Of a DNA stretch of 64,000 nt, positions 1 through 11,174 are shown one piece after another. Within the stretch, counting starts at the first letter, position 1, and every line of letters starts with the position of its first letter. The position numbers and the translations under genes are program-made. The notes under the pieces are model-generated. The model was given only the letters and a program-made list of their open reading frames with translations. It made no database searches and was not told the origin of the DNA. Origin of the DNA: Lithobates sylvaticus (taxonomy: Eukaryota > Chordata > Amphibia > Anura > Ranidae); contig CM053029.1 of the NCBI GenBank assembly GCA_028564925.1, positions 33,851,026 through 33,915,025 on the forward strand. Reading direction: 5' to 3'.

Positions 1-298
1 GATTAGAATAGAAAATAATAGAAAAGAATAGCATAGAAAAACATTGTGTTTGTGTGTGTGTTGTGTTGATTTGTTGTGTGTGTGATTGTGTGTGTGTGTT
101 TGTGTGTGGGTTTGTTTTTTGTGTGTGTTTTGTGTTGTGAGTCGTGGTTGTTTGTGTGTGTTTTGTGATGTTTTGATGTGTATGTTGTATTGGTTTGTGA
201 TAGTTGTGTGTTGTGTGTGTGTGTTGTGGTGGTGAGTGTGGTGGTTTTTTGTGTGTGTATTTGTTTTGTGTTGTGTGTTTATTGTGTTGTGTGTGATA
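1..298. repeat. GT-rich low-complexity sequence
   Basis: After about 45 bases of AT-rich TAGAATAG-type sequence, the stretch is almost only T and G, with irregular TG runs. No coding or element structure is visible. It ends directly against the orphan minisatellite piece at 299. Confidence 0.85.
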
Positions 299-370
299 GG
301 TAGATGGGGCATGGAGGGCACAGACTGGGGAAGGGGTGTGAAGGGTAGAATAGACATGGAAAGGCACAGA
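299..370 (+). repeat. Orphan fragment of the 45-bp minisatellite
   Basis: One full 45-bp unit (299-343) and a partial, more diverged second unit match the unit that makes up the array at 23837-31275, including the GGTAGATGGG and CACAGACTGGGG blocks. It lies about 23.5 kb from that array and is bordered by GT-rich and AT-rich simple sequence. Confidence 0.85.
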
Positions 371-593
371 AAATAATAGAAAAGAATAGCGATCAAATTC
401 AAAAAAAGAAATTCTACCGTATTCTAAAAAAAATTTAACCGAATTTGAAAAAGTTAACTTGTGTTGTGATTGTGATAGAAAAACAAATAGAAAAGATTAG
501 AATAGAAAATAATAGAAAAGAATAGCATAGAAAAACAATAGACCAGCATAGAAAGAAATATAAAATATGATATATATATATATATATATATAT

Positions 594-650
<57 letters not shown>

Positions 651-800
651 GAGATAGATATATATATATAAACCCATCAAGATTAGAATAGAGTAGAAAA
701 GAATAGACTAGAAAAACAATAGAACAGAATAAAAATTATATATATATATATCATCTTCTGAAATTCTAATTTCATATAGAAAAGAATAGCATAGAAATAT
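371..800. repeat. AT-rich palindromic TAGAATAG repeat
   Basis: Dense in AATAGAAAAGAATAG-type words and their complements. The same family recurs at 3955-4132, 10701-10999, 23306-23700, 46280-46380, 48665-48760, 51125-51380, 55870-55970 and 56040-56460. Better copies form long inverted repeats around a TA-rich centre, with GAATTTC and GAAATTC words flanking the dyad. Confidence 0.7.
571..670. repeat. Compound microsatellite (TA)n-(GATA)n-(TA)n
   Basis: A (TA) run at about 571-595 is followed by about 15 GATA/TAGA units (597-660) and another short (TA) run. It occupies the place where the palindromic AT-rich repeat has its dyad in other copies. Confidence 0.95.
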
Positions 801-807
801 AATATAT

Positions 808-887
808 ACCGTATTTATCGGCGTATAACACGCACTTTTTTCCCCTTAAAATCAGGGGGAAAACGTGGGTGCGTGTTATACGCCGAT
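808..887. repeat. Inverted repeat / hairpin, MITE-end-like
   Basis: GGCGTATAACACGCAC pairs with GTGCGTGTTATACGCC around a spacer rich in T, C and G. The start, ACCGTATTTATC, resembles the ends of short vertebrate DNA-transposon remnants, but no matching far end was found, so the family is left open. Confidence 0.55.
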
Positions 888-1770
888 CCCCGCCGATCTC
901 CCGCTGATTTTCTTTTTAGGGGAGCGAGCGGAGCCGATATTCCGAAAGCCGCGTGTATTTTCGGCTATTTTCAGCTATTCTCGGCTCCTCTCGCAGTCCC
1001 ACCCACCTCCACTGATTGCGAGAGGAAACGAGCGCCGACAACATAAAGAAATCCGATATAAGTATCTTATATAAATAAATATATAAATAATGGGGCACTA
1101 ACATTAAGAGATAAAAATATTAAAAAACGTAATCAAAAATGCATTAAAATATAATGTTCAGATTGTTAAAAAATGTGGCGCTAGTAGAAAGTACGCCACT
1201 CCAAGGGGATGGTCCAACAAGGATGGCTCCAGACAAAGCGTCCAAAAGATTAATGAAATAAAATATTGGACGTATAGCATAAAATAATGAGCAGAGCTAT
1301 ACAAACAGCATCAAGCAAATAAAACCAGGTCTAAAACTGTAAATACATTCCAAATGCCATGTGTAAAGTGCAGCAGAATAAATAAATGAATAAATAGGTC
1401 AGTGTAGTAAAAAATATATAAGTGGCAATAAATAAATCACGATAAATAAATGAATAAAGATCCATGCAAAATGCAATATATGATCGGTGTGAACAATAAA
1501 TATGTGCAAAAAAGCCAACTGGTGAATAAATAAAATTGCAGCTAACCCTGTGCAAAAATAAGCAGAATATATACCGACTAGACCTGTGTATTAAAGTATA
1601 AATAGTGGAAAACAATAGAAATTGCTTCTAAATGTAATGACGTGAGTCCAAAAATAAAGTGCTTCTAAAGAAATTCAAGTCCTGTGCAATCCAGCAAATG
1701 ATTCCCATACACAGTGCAATTTTCTATGCAATCTCCGGGTGAAGTGGTGAATTTTGCAGATGCAATCAAA
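888..1770. other. Unassigned AT-rich intergenic sequence
   Basis: A GC-richer stretch (890-1030) is followed by AT-rich sequence with many AATAAATA words. The few open frames are short and resemble nothing I recognise. Confidence 0.5.
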
Positions 1771-2078
1771 ATAGTCTTTATAGGGATTATTAAAGAGGTG
1801 CTCCTTTCCATGCAGGTGTCCAAGCTGTTTCCCCCAACCCCTTACCTTTAAGGTAAGGAAAAACAACCTTACTGATTTTTTGCTCACATGTCCGCCTGAC
1901 ACCTGGAGAGGAGTGTTGTAAGGACGCAACCAGAGGATTGGATACCGAGGAGGTGGATGCCTGTGTGGTTGCTCAGTAAGGTTGTTTTTCCTTACCTTTA
2001 AGGTAAGGGGTTGGGGGAAACAGCCCAGGACACCTGCATGTTAAGGAGCACCTCTTTAATAATCCCTATAAAGACTAT
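1771..2078. mobile_element. Foldback (MITE-like) element with ~105-bp arms
   Basis: The left arm (1771-1874) is the near-exact reverse complement of the right arm (1974-2078), with about 100 bases between. Both arms carry TTACCTTTAAGGTAAGG-type sequence, itself a small palindrome. The right arm ends next to the point where the L1-like endonuclease fragment stops, so the element may mark the break in that LINE. No clear target duplication was seen. Confidence 0.75.
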
Positions 2079-2089
2079 TTTTGTAGCAA

Positions 2090-2704
2090 TATTTTGTCAG
2101 TCAGGAATAGGGCAATACGTGAGTAGGTGTTGTGACACGGCGAGAGGAATGTGAAATCCCTCTCACTCGCATGACAGCACCTCCACACATCATACAAGTC
2201 GTGAGAAGAAATGAAGTTCCCCAAAGGGGAAGGGCGTCTCCTGGTGCCCGATGTTGAGTCCATGTCAACATCAGGGACCATATTAAAGTCTCCACAAAGG
2301 ACGTGGCCCTGTTGGAGCACCTGCACTTTGCGCATAGTATTTTTAAGAAATGAAATTTGGCCATGGTTAGGTGCACATACAGACACAATAGTGTACAGAT
2401 TATTATTAATAGAGCATACCAATATTATAAACCTTCCACCTGGGTCAGAATCACATTTCAAAAGTTGGAAGTGTACTGAGTCTCTTATAGCTATCATCAC
2501 TCCCCTTTGCTTTTTGTGAAAGGAAGATTTGAACACATGGGGAAATAGCCTGTGTTGGCAGTAAGGGGAGGCTTCAGTTGCGAAGTGTGTCTCTTGAACA
2601 CATAAAATGTCACTATTATGGGCGATAGCGGTGTTCCACAGTGAGGCCCTCTTGGCAGGGTGATTGAGTCCTTTCGCGTTGACAGAGAGGATATTGAAGG
2701 CCAT
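2090..2704 (-). pseudogene. L1-like ORF2 endonuclease domain, truncated
   Basis: About 205 codons from the start at 2704 read as an apurinic-type endonuclease, the domain that nicks target DNA for LINE insertion. Visible landmarks in order: SVNAKGLN at the start, CVQETH (catalytic glutamate), a CAPNHGQ block, LCGDFNMVPD, and RDFTFLSP followed by YSRIALFL, where SRID would be usual. The reverse transcriptase that should follow is absent. It belongs with the ORF1-like tail at 3188-3397. Lineage within L1/Tx1 is not settled. Confidence 0.8.
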
Positions 2705-3187
2705 GGTAGTGTATAGTGAGATGTGTGGATAATAAATGTACAGTACCTTATACAATCAGATAGTATGTAGGCAGTTACTTTAGACATAGGTGATGTTGGA
2801 TGAGAAGGTTTTTCTTCGTCGGACGAGGAGACAGGTGTGACCACTTCAGATGAGAGCTATGGGGTACAGAACAAGTTAGTGATATTTAGTGAACACAATA
2901 TGTAAGCTGATCGCGATCACTGTGCGTAATCTGTAAATAATCTGAGAGTGGAGCAAAATTAAAGATGTACACCAGGAGATAAAAGGTAAAGATAGCAAAA
3001 AGAAAAAAAAAAAAAAAATTGGTGCAAAAACCAGAAAATAAAAAGAAAAAAGATGAGCAAGGGACCAGTAATTGGCAGCTCTCGGAGCAACTGGTCAGGG
3101 TGAGGGGTATAGTTCTGCAGCTAGGTGGTAAATCGGGGAACCTTTCTGGACATGTCGTAGCTCATAAATAGACAGATTTTGGTGCCG

Positions 3188-3397
3188 TTAGTGGTGGCGG
3201 TTGTTTTTGCGTGATCCACGGCCCGATCCAAAGTTGAAGGGATTCGCCGCTCTGGAGGGATCTTGTCGGTTAGGAGGGGGGTCAGGTATGATACCCCAGT
3301 CTCGTAGGAGTTTCATGCCTCCCTCAAGGGTAGAGATGGTGTGAGGAATACCATTATAGGTAGCCAATATCGTGGCTGGGTGGCGCCATTTGTACAC
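3188..3397 (-). pseudogene. L1-like ORF1 C-terminal fragment
   Basis: About 70 codons containing RHPATILATYNG and a following STLEGGMKLL stretch resemble the C-terminal domain of L1 ORF1 RNA-binding proteins (aromatic-Pro-Ala-x-Leu, then a helix with a leucine pair). It ends in a basic, Arg/Asn-rich tail. It lies just upstream, on the same strand, of the endonuclease fragment at 2090-2704. The match is by pattern only. Confidence 0.5.
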
Positions 3398-3400
3398 AAT

Positions 3401-3954
3401 TTATGGTTATTCATGGCCTTTGTAATGGTTTTTAGGTGCGTGCGCATCTGCAGAGTGTATGTAAGGAAAGCTCTGCTGGTCCTAGTAGTTCCCCGCCGGT
3501 ACGAGCGGGTGCGCGGGCGTGAGCAAGTGCGCGAATGGGTGCGTGGGCACGTGCGGGTGCGCGCATGGTCATTGGCGCCAGGCGGGCTATTTAAACCGAA
3601 CCTTTCCACACAGTTCTTGCTGCCTGATCTACAGCGTTCCGTATGTCCTCCCTGAACCGATCTGACTCTGTGTTTGTTACCTGGCCTGTTCCTCTACCTG
3701 CTCTGCTGTCTGCCGGGCCCCGACCTCGGCTTGTCCACGACCCTGAACCTGCTCATCCCTCTGGCATATCTGCACTGTGCTCTACCGTTACCGAACCCGG
3801 CTTGTCTGACCACTCTGTGTTCCTGTCAGTTCCTGTGATCTGTTCCTTGCTGGTTCCTGTCACCTGCTGCCTGCTGGTTCCTGTGACCTCTTACCTGCCA
3901 GTTCCTGTGACCTGTTGCTTGCTGGTTCCTGTCACCTGCTGCCTGCTGATTCTC
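3401..3954. other. GC-rich region with 24-bp tandem repeats
   Basis: 3480-3580 is strongly GC-rich with repeated GCGGGTGCG-like words, followed by a TATTTAAA box near 3587. From about 3827 to 3950 a 24-bp unit (TGCTGGTTCCTGTCACCTGC and variants) is repeated about five times. It could be the leader or end of an LTR-type fossil, but no paired ends were found. Confidence 0.35.
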
Positions 3955-4132
3955 TTCTATTATTTTCTATTCTAATCTTTTCTATTCGATTTCATTCTAT
4001 ATGAAATTCGAATTTCGGAAAATGGTTTTATACATATAACCATCTTCTGAAATTCGAAAATTTGAATAGAAAAGTTTAGAATAAAATAGAAATGCAATAG
4101 AACAGAATAGAATAAAATATCATATCTGTTCT
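3955..4132. repeat. AT-rich palindrome, left part (split by L1)
   Basis: CTATTCTAATCTTTTCTATT and its complement AATAGAAAAGTTTAGAATA sit either side of GGTTTTATACATATAACC, forming a long inverted repeat. The last 19 bases (4114-4132) recur at 10701-10719 as the target duplication of the inserted LINE. Confidence 0.8.
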
Positions 4133-4257
4133 TTTAACTTCATCCCTCTGTCAACCTTTGAAATCTCTCCGTCTCCCTGAATGCCAGCCATTTCCCCCAT
4201 GTCCTTTGGAATTTCGCCTCAGTATCTTGAGTTGTATGTATGGCCTGCTCTATGCTC

Positions 4258-7200
4258 TTAATCCATTCTACCTGTCCTATCCATTCTTTCATGCTCGGGG
4301 CTTTCTGAATTTTCCAAAGGCATGGGATGATGGCCTTGGCCGCATTCAGGAGATACGGCGTTACCTAATTTGTACTGAGATACTCTCTTGTCCGTGTCAT
4401 GGAACAGGCATACCCATGGATCTTTTTTTATCCTTTCCCCCGTTATGTCAAAGATGGTTTCTATTATGTTGTCCCAATAAACTTGTATCTTTGGGCACTC
4501 CCACCATAGGTGTGCGAAAGATCCCACTACGGGGCATCCCCTCCAGCAGGTCGGAGCAATATCTCCCCTGAGTTCATGTGCTTTCTGGGGGGTTACATAC
4601 CACCTTGATAGCAGTTTGTATGACATTTCTAGTGTCTGTGTGTCTTTTGCTATTAAGTATGTCATCTTAATTATTTTCTTCCTATGGGCATTATTACTTA
4701 AAGCCTATCTCACTTTCCCATTTTTCTAAGAAGGTTGGGTATCCTTTATCTGCCTCCTGTATCAGTATTTTGTATATTTTTGATATCCTACTCTCCAAAC
4801 ATTGGGGTGTTTTCAATAGTTTCTCTAGGGGTCTCAGTTGTCTATTCCCTCTTAATGGTTGTGGCAGAGTTTGTGCAAAGTGTTGAATCTGGGCGTGTCT
4901 CCATTTATCTAATGGTTTGTGTCCCCATTCCCCATGTGATTTCCTCATAGGTAAATATTCTGTTCCCTTCCATCACATCTTCTAATTTAATGTCCTCTTT
5001 TTTGGACCACCTACAAAAATATAAGTATTCTTCCTTTCCTGGTCTAAAAAAATTTGTATCTAACAGTGATATTAATGGCGAATTGCATTCCCATCCGTGT
5101 CTCTTGTTTATTCAATCCCATGTTTTAAGTGTGTGCCTAGTGTAAGAATTTGTGTTTGGTCCTAAGTCTCGGTGCTGTGATGGGATCCATATCATTTTCT
5201 CTAAATCTGTGTTGCTCAGTGTCTTTTCTAAATCCACCCAACTCTTTACCTCCTTATTGTGAGTCCAATCTGCTATCCTAGAGATTACTATGGCTTCGTA
5301 GTATTTTTTGAGATCTGGGGCTGCTAGGCCTCCTCTATCTTTTTCTCTTGCTATCGTTTTGAATGAGGTGCGGGGCCGTCTACCCGCCCAAATAAATTTT
5401 AAAGTCATAGTTTTAAGTTTACTAAAATAAGTCTGAGGCAGAGGGATCGGGATCATTTGGAAGGTATATATTAATATTGGGACTATGAACATCTTCATTG
5501 CCTGTATCTTACCCGTCCATGAGAGAGATTTATTTTGTATCCTCTTTAGTTGGTCTTTGATTTTATTCAACAGGGGCATATAGTTAGCTTCAAAAAGGTC
5601 ACTTGATTGGACTGTTAATTTTATTCCTAGGTAACCCAATTCCTTTTTACACCACTTGAATGGTACCTTGGCTTGGAGTGCTTTCTGCTCTTCTCTGGGT
5701 AGATTTAAGTTTAAAATCTCTGATTTGGCCATGTTTATTTTAAAGTTTGATAGCTTCCCATATTGCTTTAATTCCTTAAGGACAATGGGGATTGATGTTC
5801 TCGGGCTGGAAATATAGAGAAGCAGGTCGTCCGCGAATGCAGCAGCCTTGTATTCCCTCTCTCTCACTCTTATTCCTTGAATGTCCTGGTTTTTGCGTAT
5901 TGCCCTCAGGAGGGGCTCTAGGGTAATTATAAATAAGATTGGGGAAAGGGGGCAACCCTGTCTTGTCCCGTTAAATAATTCAAGGGGGCAGGACAGGGTG
6001 CCATTAACTCTAATTCTGGCGGTCGGGTGCCGATAAAGGGATTTAATCCATCCCATCATCTTCTCGCCCACCCCCACATGTCTTAATGTCTCGATCATGA
6101 ACTCCCAATTAACTCTGTCAAAAGCCTTTTCGGCGTCAATGGACAAGAGTACCGTGGGTGTCCCTTTCCTCGTGGCTTCCTGTATTAACAGTATAGATTT
6201 TAATGCGTTATCTCTCCCCTCTCTCCCCTGAATGAACCCCACCTGATCATTGTGGATCAGTTTTGGCAGGTACCGCTTCAATCTTTCTGCTATTATTTTG
6301 GAGAAAAGTTTTATGTCTGCGTTCAATAAAGAGATTGGTCTATAACTCTCTACTGCTGCTGGATCTTTCCCCTCTTTCAGAATCAGAGAGATGTGTGCCA
6401 GAAGTGCTTCATCCCGAAACTTTACCTCTTCCCCCATAGCGTTGAAATATTTGCATAATTTGGGGGCTAGTTGTTTACAAAATTTCTTATAGTAAAAAAT
6501 GTAGTAACCATCGGGCCCCGGGCTTCCTCCGAGGGTAGTATTCTTAATTGCTCCTTCTACTTCCTCAATTGTTATGGGGGCTTCTAGAGCGCCCATCTCT
6601 TCTGTCTCCCCTCTTAGGAAGTCTAGGTCCCGTAGGTACTCCCTTATTTCCTCCCTTAGCCTTTCCTTATCTTCCCCCTTATGTCTTATGTTGTATAGTG
6701 TGCTGTAGTAGGCATGAAATGTACTAGCAATGGTCGGAGTGGGGATTTGCATTTCCCCCCTTTTATCTCTAATCATCGGAATAAAGGTCCTGTTTTTTTT
6801 TTTTTTTTTTTTTTTTTTCCTTTACCCTTCGCACCATCCATTTTCCTGATCTATTCCCCCCTTGGTATGTTTCTTTATTTATATTAAGGAATGTCGATTT
6901 CCTCTCCTGTTCTAGGCACTCTTCTAATTCCCTCTTTTTTACTATTAACTCTTGTTTTTCGGGGATCCCTTTCGGCCTGGTATTCTGTTCTAATTCAAAT
7001 ATCTTTGTATAGTTGGGTTTTCTTTTTTATCCTTTCCCTCTTTTTCCCTGCTCCAATCCCAATCAGTATCCCACTGATTACTACCTTATGTGTCTCCCAG
7101 AGGGTGGGCCTGGGGATCTCTGGTGTGTCGTTCAGTTCAAAGAAAGATATGTAATCTATCCTAGAGTAGGACCTGTGGACCGCAGAGAAATAGGTATAAT

Positions 7201-7774
7201 CCCGTTTTTTTGGGTAGGTGGTCCGCCAAGCGTCTAATAACTGCCAACTTGCCAATGCTTTCTTCACCGTTTTTTGTCTTTGTGGTGTAGATCTATCCCC
7301 CCCCCCCCCCCCTGAGGTGTCAACCTTGGGGTCCATGCTCCAATTTAAGTCACCTGCTATGATCAAGTAACCCTCCTTGAAACCCTCCAGCTTTTTCAGA
7401 ACTTTCTCAAAAAATTTATCAGGGTTCTTATTCGGTGCGTATATATTCAAAATCGTGCATTTCATATTAAATAATTTTCCTTTAATCACCAAGTACCTTC
7501 CCTCTGGGTCTACCAGTTGCTCCTCTACTTCAAACCGAATTGTCCTTTCAAATCCTATTGCTATCCCCTTTGAATATGGAGATGGAGAATCTCCGTAAAA
7601 CCATTTCGGAAATTGATATGAGGCCAATTGAATACCAGAGGTATGTGTAATGTGCGTCTACTGGAGACATACTATTCCTGCCCCCAAAAATTGGAGTTCT
7701 TTGTTGACTTTAAACCTTTTTGCTTTTGTATTTAAGCCCCTTACATTATAAGTGATCATATTAATCACGACCAT
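4258..7774 (-). pseudogene. L1-like ORF2 (endonuclease-reverse transcriptase), broken
   Basis: Starts at 7774 (MVVINMITYNVRGLN). In the endonuclease, the catalytic glutamate codon of the QETH motif is TAG at 7660-7658. After SRIDYISF the frame jumps almost directly to LWETHKVVISG, so the SDH histidine region seems deleted. A run of 26 T at 6793-6818 and 16 C at 7297-7312 are slippage-prone. The reverse transcriptase (6776-5112) is open for 554 codons with SPGPDG, LLSIDAEKAFD, NGTRQGCPLSP and the FADD active site (5826-5837). The C-terminal zinc knuckle CWRGCP...H....C lies near 4530-4480 in a separate open piece. Length fits an L1 ORF2 of about 1200 residues. Confidence 0.9.
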
Positions 7775-8207
7775 CTTTTGCTACCTGGTCTCTGTTGCCG
7801 AGCATCTGGTTGGACCCAGGGGGTTTGTCCCTATTGAGGGGGTCTGAGTGAGCGAGCGAGTTAACATACCACAACCAAAAAAAACACAAAAAAAAAGAAA
7901 AAAAAAGAAGGCAAACACAAGAAAAAAAAAACAAAACCAATACCCCAACCCTCCCCCCCCCTTTCCCACCCTCCCTGACCTCCCTCCCTCCTTCTGAAAC
8001 AACAGGCCTTCTAAGGCTGGGCAGAAGACCCTCTTTTTTTTTGTTTGTTTCATGGATCAGGCTGACTTCCTCCTGATGTCGCCTTCTCTCCATAGATCCC
8101 TGGGGTTCACACCCTAGGCCGTCTCGGACCCCTCTCCGTGATCCCCTCCTCCTCACTCCCCCCCTCCCTTCCCATTTTATTGTCTGACTGATGCTTATTA
8201 CATGATG

Positions 8208-9372
8208 TTATTTGATTCCCCCCCCTCTCCCCTCTCCTTTATTCCATTTTAATTTTCTCTGTGATGGGCAGACTGCCCCCTCCCCCTCTTCCCATCCCGG
8301 TAGCGGGGGCGGGCGTATGTCTAACCAATCACAGAAACCTCTCAGATCCTCTGGAAAGCGCAGAACTGCCGACCTTCCATCATTTTTTCCCTTCAAACAG
8401 GCAGGGAACCCCCACTGATAGGAAATATCAGAGGCCACCATCAGTTCCGTTAGCGGCTTTAGACACCTTCTTCTTATCAATGTCTCTGCTGCCAGGTCTG
8501 AGTAGATCTGCAGTTCTACGCCCTCGTATGAGACTCCCGGTAACGTCCTAATTTTCCCCATGACTTGCGCTTTCTCTTCTACATAGTGGAACCTGGCTAT
8601 GACGTCTCGCGGTTTATCTGCTGTACGCTGTGCTATCCTGTGGATTCTATCAATTTTTAAAATCTCTGTTACTTCTCTATCTAATAGAGGGTTAAATAAT
8701 TGCTGTGCTATTTTCCTTAAGTCTGCATTGTTATGTGTCTCTGGGAGGCCCTTGATACGCACATTCTTCCTACGACTCCGGTTCTCCTGATCCTCTAGTT
8801 TATACATGAGGGCTCTATTTGCTCTATATAGGGCGCTAACCTGCTCTGTTACCTCATCAATCCTTTGCTCCTGTGCATCCAATCTGTCCTCCATTTCTTC
8901 TATTCTTCCCAGGACCTGCCCAATGTCTGTCCTTACTGCTGCAATATCTTCTTTCAGAGATGCTTCCATTTTAGTAAACATTTCTGTAAGCATCTCTCAT
9001 ATCTAGGGCTTTCTCCTGAGGTTGAGAACTCCTGCCCCTTTCGGCAAGTATTTCAGCACTTTCAGCCCCTGATTCAGACCCCTCTACGCTTACTGCATCC
9101 CTTTTCTCCTGGGTCGTTATATTCACCCCTTCCCCTCCTTGTGGACTATTCCCTCCTCCCTTTGGCCCTGTTGTTTTCCCTCCGTTTACTTTTCCTCCTT
9201 TACTGTCCTCAACGGTTTTCTGTCTATTTAGTCCTGATCAAAGTGGGGCTCCTATCTTGGGGCTCCCTTGGCCCTCCTCCATTATACTGGTATTACTTGC
9301 CATATAACGCTGAATTCCTCCTGGGCTAGCGGCAGGTTGTGAACTTTTGCTTTTAGTTGATTTCCCCCTCAT
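8208..9372 (-). pseudogene. L1-like ORF1 (coiled-coil RNA-binding protein), broken
   Basis: Encodes the RNA-chaperone protein of L1 particles. The likely original start is at 9372 (MRGKSTKSKSSQ), followed by a low-complexity basic/polar N-terminus. Downstream, from 8993, comes a heptad-rich coiled coil (MEASLKEDIAAVRTDIGQVL), then ENRSRRKNVRIKGLPE, which opens the RRM-like domain, then the C-terminal domain (RDVIARFHYVEEKAQVM). The N-terminal part has an in-frame TGA near 9238-9240, and a one-base frame change separates it from the frame that starts at 8993. The rest, about 260 codons, is open. ORF2 starts about 430 bases further on. Confidence 0.85.
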
Positions 9373-10700
9373 TTTACCCGAGCGGGTTTAGTAGGGGAGG
9401 CCACTTTCAAAACCCTTTTCCCTCTGACCTTTGGCTTACATAACCCCTACGGGTTTCTAAGAAAAGAAAAAAGAAAAAAAAAACCCTGAAACCAAAGTGG
9501 TGGAGTGGGAGGGCTCGGGATAATCAATACCCTTTCAGGTAGCTCACTCGGTCCCCCCTCTCTACCACTTCTGCGAGTGGGTCAAGAGGTTTACAGAGTC
9601 TGTTGTATTACAAAACACCCAACCGTCGAACCAACCACAAAAAGAGAAAACAAGTGATCAATAATAAATTAGGTGAAAAAGTAAGTTGGCCCAGATCCTG
9701 ATGAAAGTTCAGTTATATTACTACTCTCGCTAGTGCCTCTGCAGATGCCTTTAAGTAGTGGGGTTCAGTCAGGCACAATCTGGGGTTACGGCTCTTGAAG
9801 CTTCCGATGCCAGACGATAACTGGTTAGCTGAAAGAATATGTATGGTATTGTCAGAAGTTCTCCCGATTGCTCGACAGTATTTGTAAACTCTTTTGTGGT
9901 GTTTTAATGGGGGAGTTGGTTACTCAGATTGTTCACCGGACTACGGGCAACCCCTCCAGCGTTAGGGTTACTCTTTGGTTTTTCCTATCAGGGGGTCACA
10001 CTCTTCACCTGTATACCGTCCTCTACCCGAGATGGAAACCAGACTCGGGGTCGCTAGAAGGGCGTCGGGGACAGGACCTGTATGGTCGATCGGTGTGTAC
10101 TCCATTGGCGGGGCCCCCCACGTTGCTTCCCTGCTGGAGTTGTAGACAGCTTCCGTCAGCTCAGTCGGGCACTAAGGGGGCTAGCTCAGAGCGCCCCGGC
10201 CAGCTTTCCTAGCAAGTTATGCCAGTAGCAGGCGTTGACATTAATTACTGATTATGATTCATCAGTATACAGCCGCGACAGCACCCCAGTAACCGGAACA
10301 AAATGGACCCGCTGCCCCCTACAGGTAGCAATATTGGGACCTTAACCTTGGAACCTTGACCCCGGCGTTTGCACCGGCATTTGAGGGTCGGCGATGTTAT
10401 ACAAAGTCTATTTGTTGGGCTCCTCTGCAGCTACCTCCACGTGGGTAAATACAAGGAGACCTAGCAGCGAAGGAGGAGGGGCGAGAGAACTGTTTATTAC
10501 TTATCTCTTTTTTTTTTTTTTTTTTTTTTTTTGTTTTTTTGTGTTGTTTTTTTTTTTTTTTGGGGGAGGGAGTAGGGGAGGGAAATGTTGTAACAAATAA
10601 AATACTGGAATAACGTGAAAAAAGTATGGATCAAAATGCAATGTGTTGTACAACGAAAAAAAAAAAAGGAAAAGACGAAAATAAAGAATATATAAAAAAA
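9373..10700 (-). other. LINE 5' leader region
   Basis: Non-coding sequence upstream of ORF1, ending at the right-hand target duplication. It has GC-richer parts (10020-10200) and long T runs on the plus strand at 10508-10532 and 10545-10560 (A runs in the LINE's own sense). No promoter motif is certain. Confidence 0.5.
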
Positions 10701-10803
10701 AAAATATCATATCTGTTCTATTGTTTTTCTAGTCTATTTTCTATTTTACTCTTTTCTATTCAAATTCAAATTCATTCTATACGAAATTCGAATGTCGGAA
10801 CAT

Positions 10804-10850
<47 letters not shown>

Positions 10851-10943
10851 CATCTTCTGAAATTCAAAATCCATATAGAATGAATTCAAATTCGAATAGA
10901 AAAGATTAGAATAGAGTAGAAAAGAATGGAATAAAAAAAAAAA

Positions 10944-11000
<57 letters not shown>
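10701..11000. repeat. AT-rich palindrome with (TA)n centre
   Basis: CTATTGTTTTTCTAGTCTA at the left end and its diverged complement at the right flank a (TA)n run at 10805-10846; inside these, CGAAATTCGAATG pairs with GAAATTCAAAAT. A second TA/GT run lies at 10945-11000. This is the right part of the repeat split by the LINE. Confidence 0.85.
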
Positions 11001-11002
<2 letters not shown>

Positions 11003-11018
11003 CGAGCACACTTTAACG

Positions 11019-11166
11019 CATGGGTCTTCAAACTATGGCCCTCCAGTTGTTCAAGAACTACAATTCCCATCATGCCTAGTCATGTCTGTGAATTTCAGAG
11101 TTTTACAATGCCTCATGGGATGTGTAGTTTCGCAACAGCTGGAGGGCCGTAGTTTGAGGATCCCTG
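11019..11166. mobile_element. Short hAT-type MITE, 148 bp
   Basis: Inverted ends CATGGGTCTTCAAAC and GTTTGAGGATCCCTG enclose a 148-bp palindromic element with the words GGCCCTCCAG and ACTACAATTCCCATCATG. It is flanked by an exact 8-bp duplication CTTTAACG (11011-11018 and 11167-11174), the size hAT transposases make. It is too short to code. Confidence 0.9.
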
Positions 11167-11174
11167 CTTTAACG

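Larger units (their letters stand above)
2084..3400 (-). mobile_element. L1/Tx1-like LINE fragment
   Basis: Read on the minus strand, a piece resembling the C-terminal part of an L1 ORF1 protein (3397-3188) is followed by an AP-endonuclease domain (2704-2090), which is the L1 gene order. Everything downstream of the endonuclease is missing, cut off next to the foldback at 1771-2078. The sequence between the coding pieces is A/T-rich with an A-run near 3003-3018. Confidence 0.75.
4133..10700 (-). mobile_element. Nearly full-length L1/Tx1-like LINE
   Basis: A 6.6-kb non-LTR retrotransposon in minus orientation: leader (10700-9373), ORF1 (9372-8208), spacer, ORF2 with endonuclease, reverse transcriptase and C-terminal zinc knuckle (7774-4258), and a short 3' tail. 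It is flanked by 19-bp direct repeats, AAAATATCATATCTGTTCT, at 4114-4132 and 10701-10719, as expected of target-primed insertion. It landed in the AT-rich palindromic repeat. No long poly-A tail is seen at the 3' end. It is inactive: both reading frames are broken. Confidence 0.9.

Noticed and set aside
435-680. Open frame rich in IYLS repeats
   Set aside because: It is the (GATA)n/(TA)n microsatellite read in frame, not a gene.
6793-6818. Internal poly-A tail marking the end of a separate LINE
   Set aside because: The T run lies between the endonuclease and reverse transcriptase of one ORF2 in the same orientation; it is better explained as expansion of an A-rich coding stretch.
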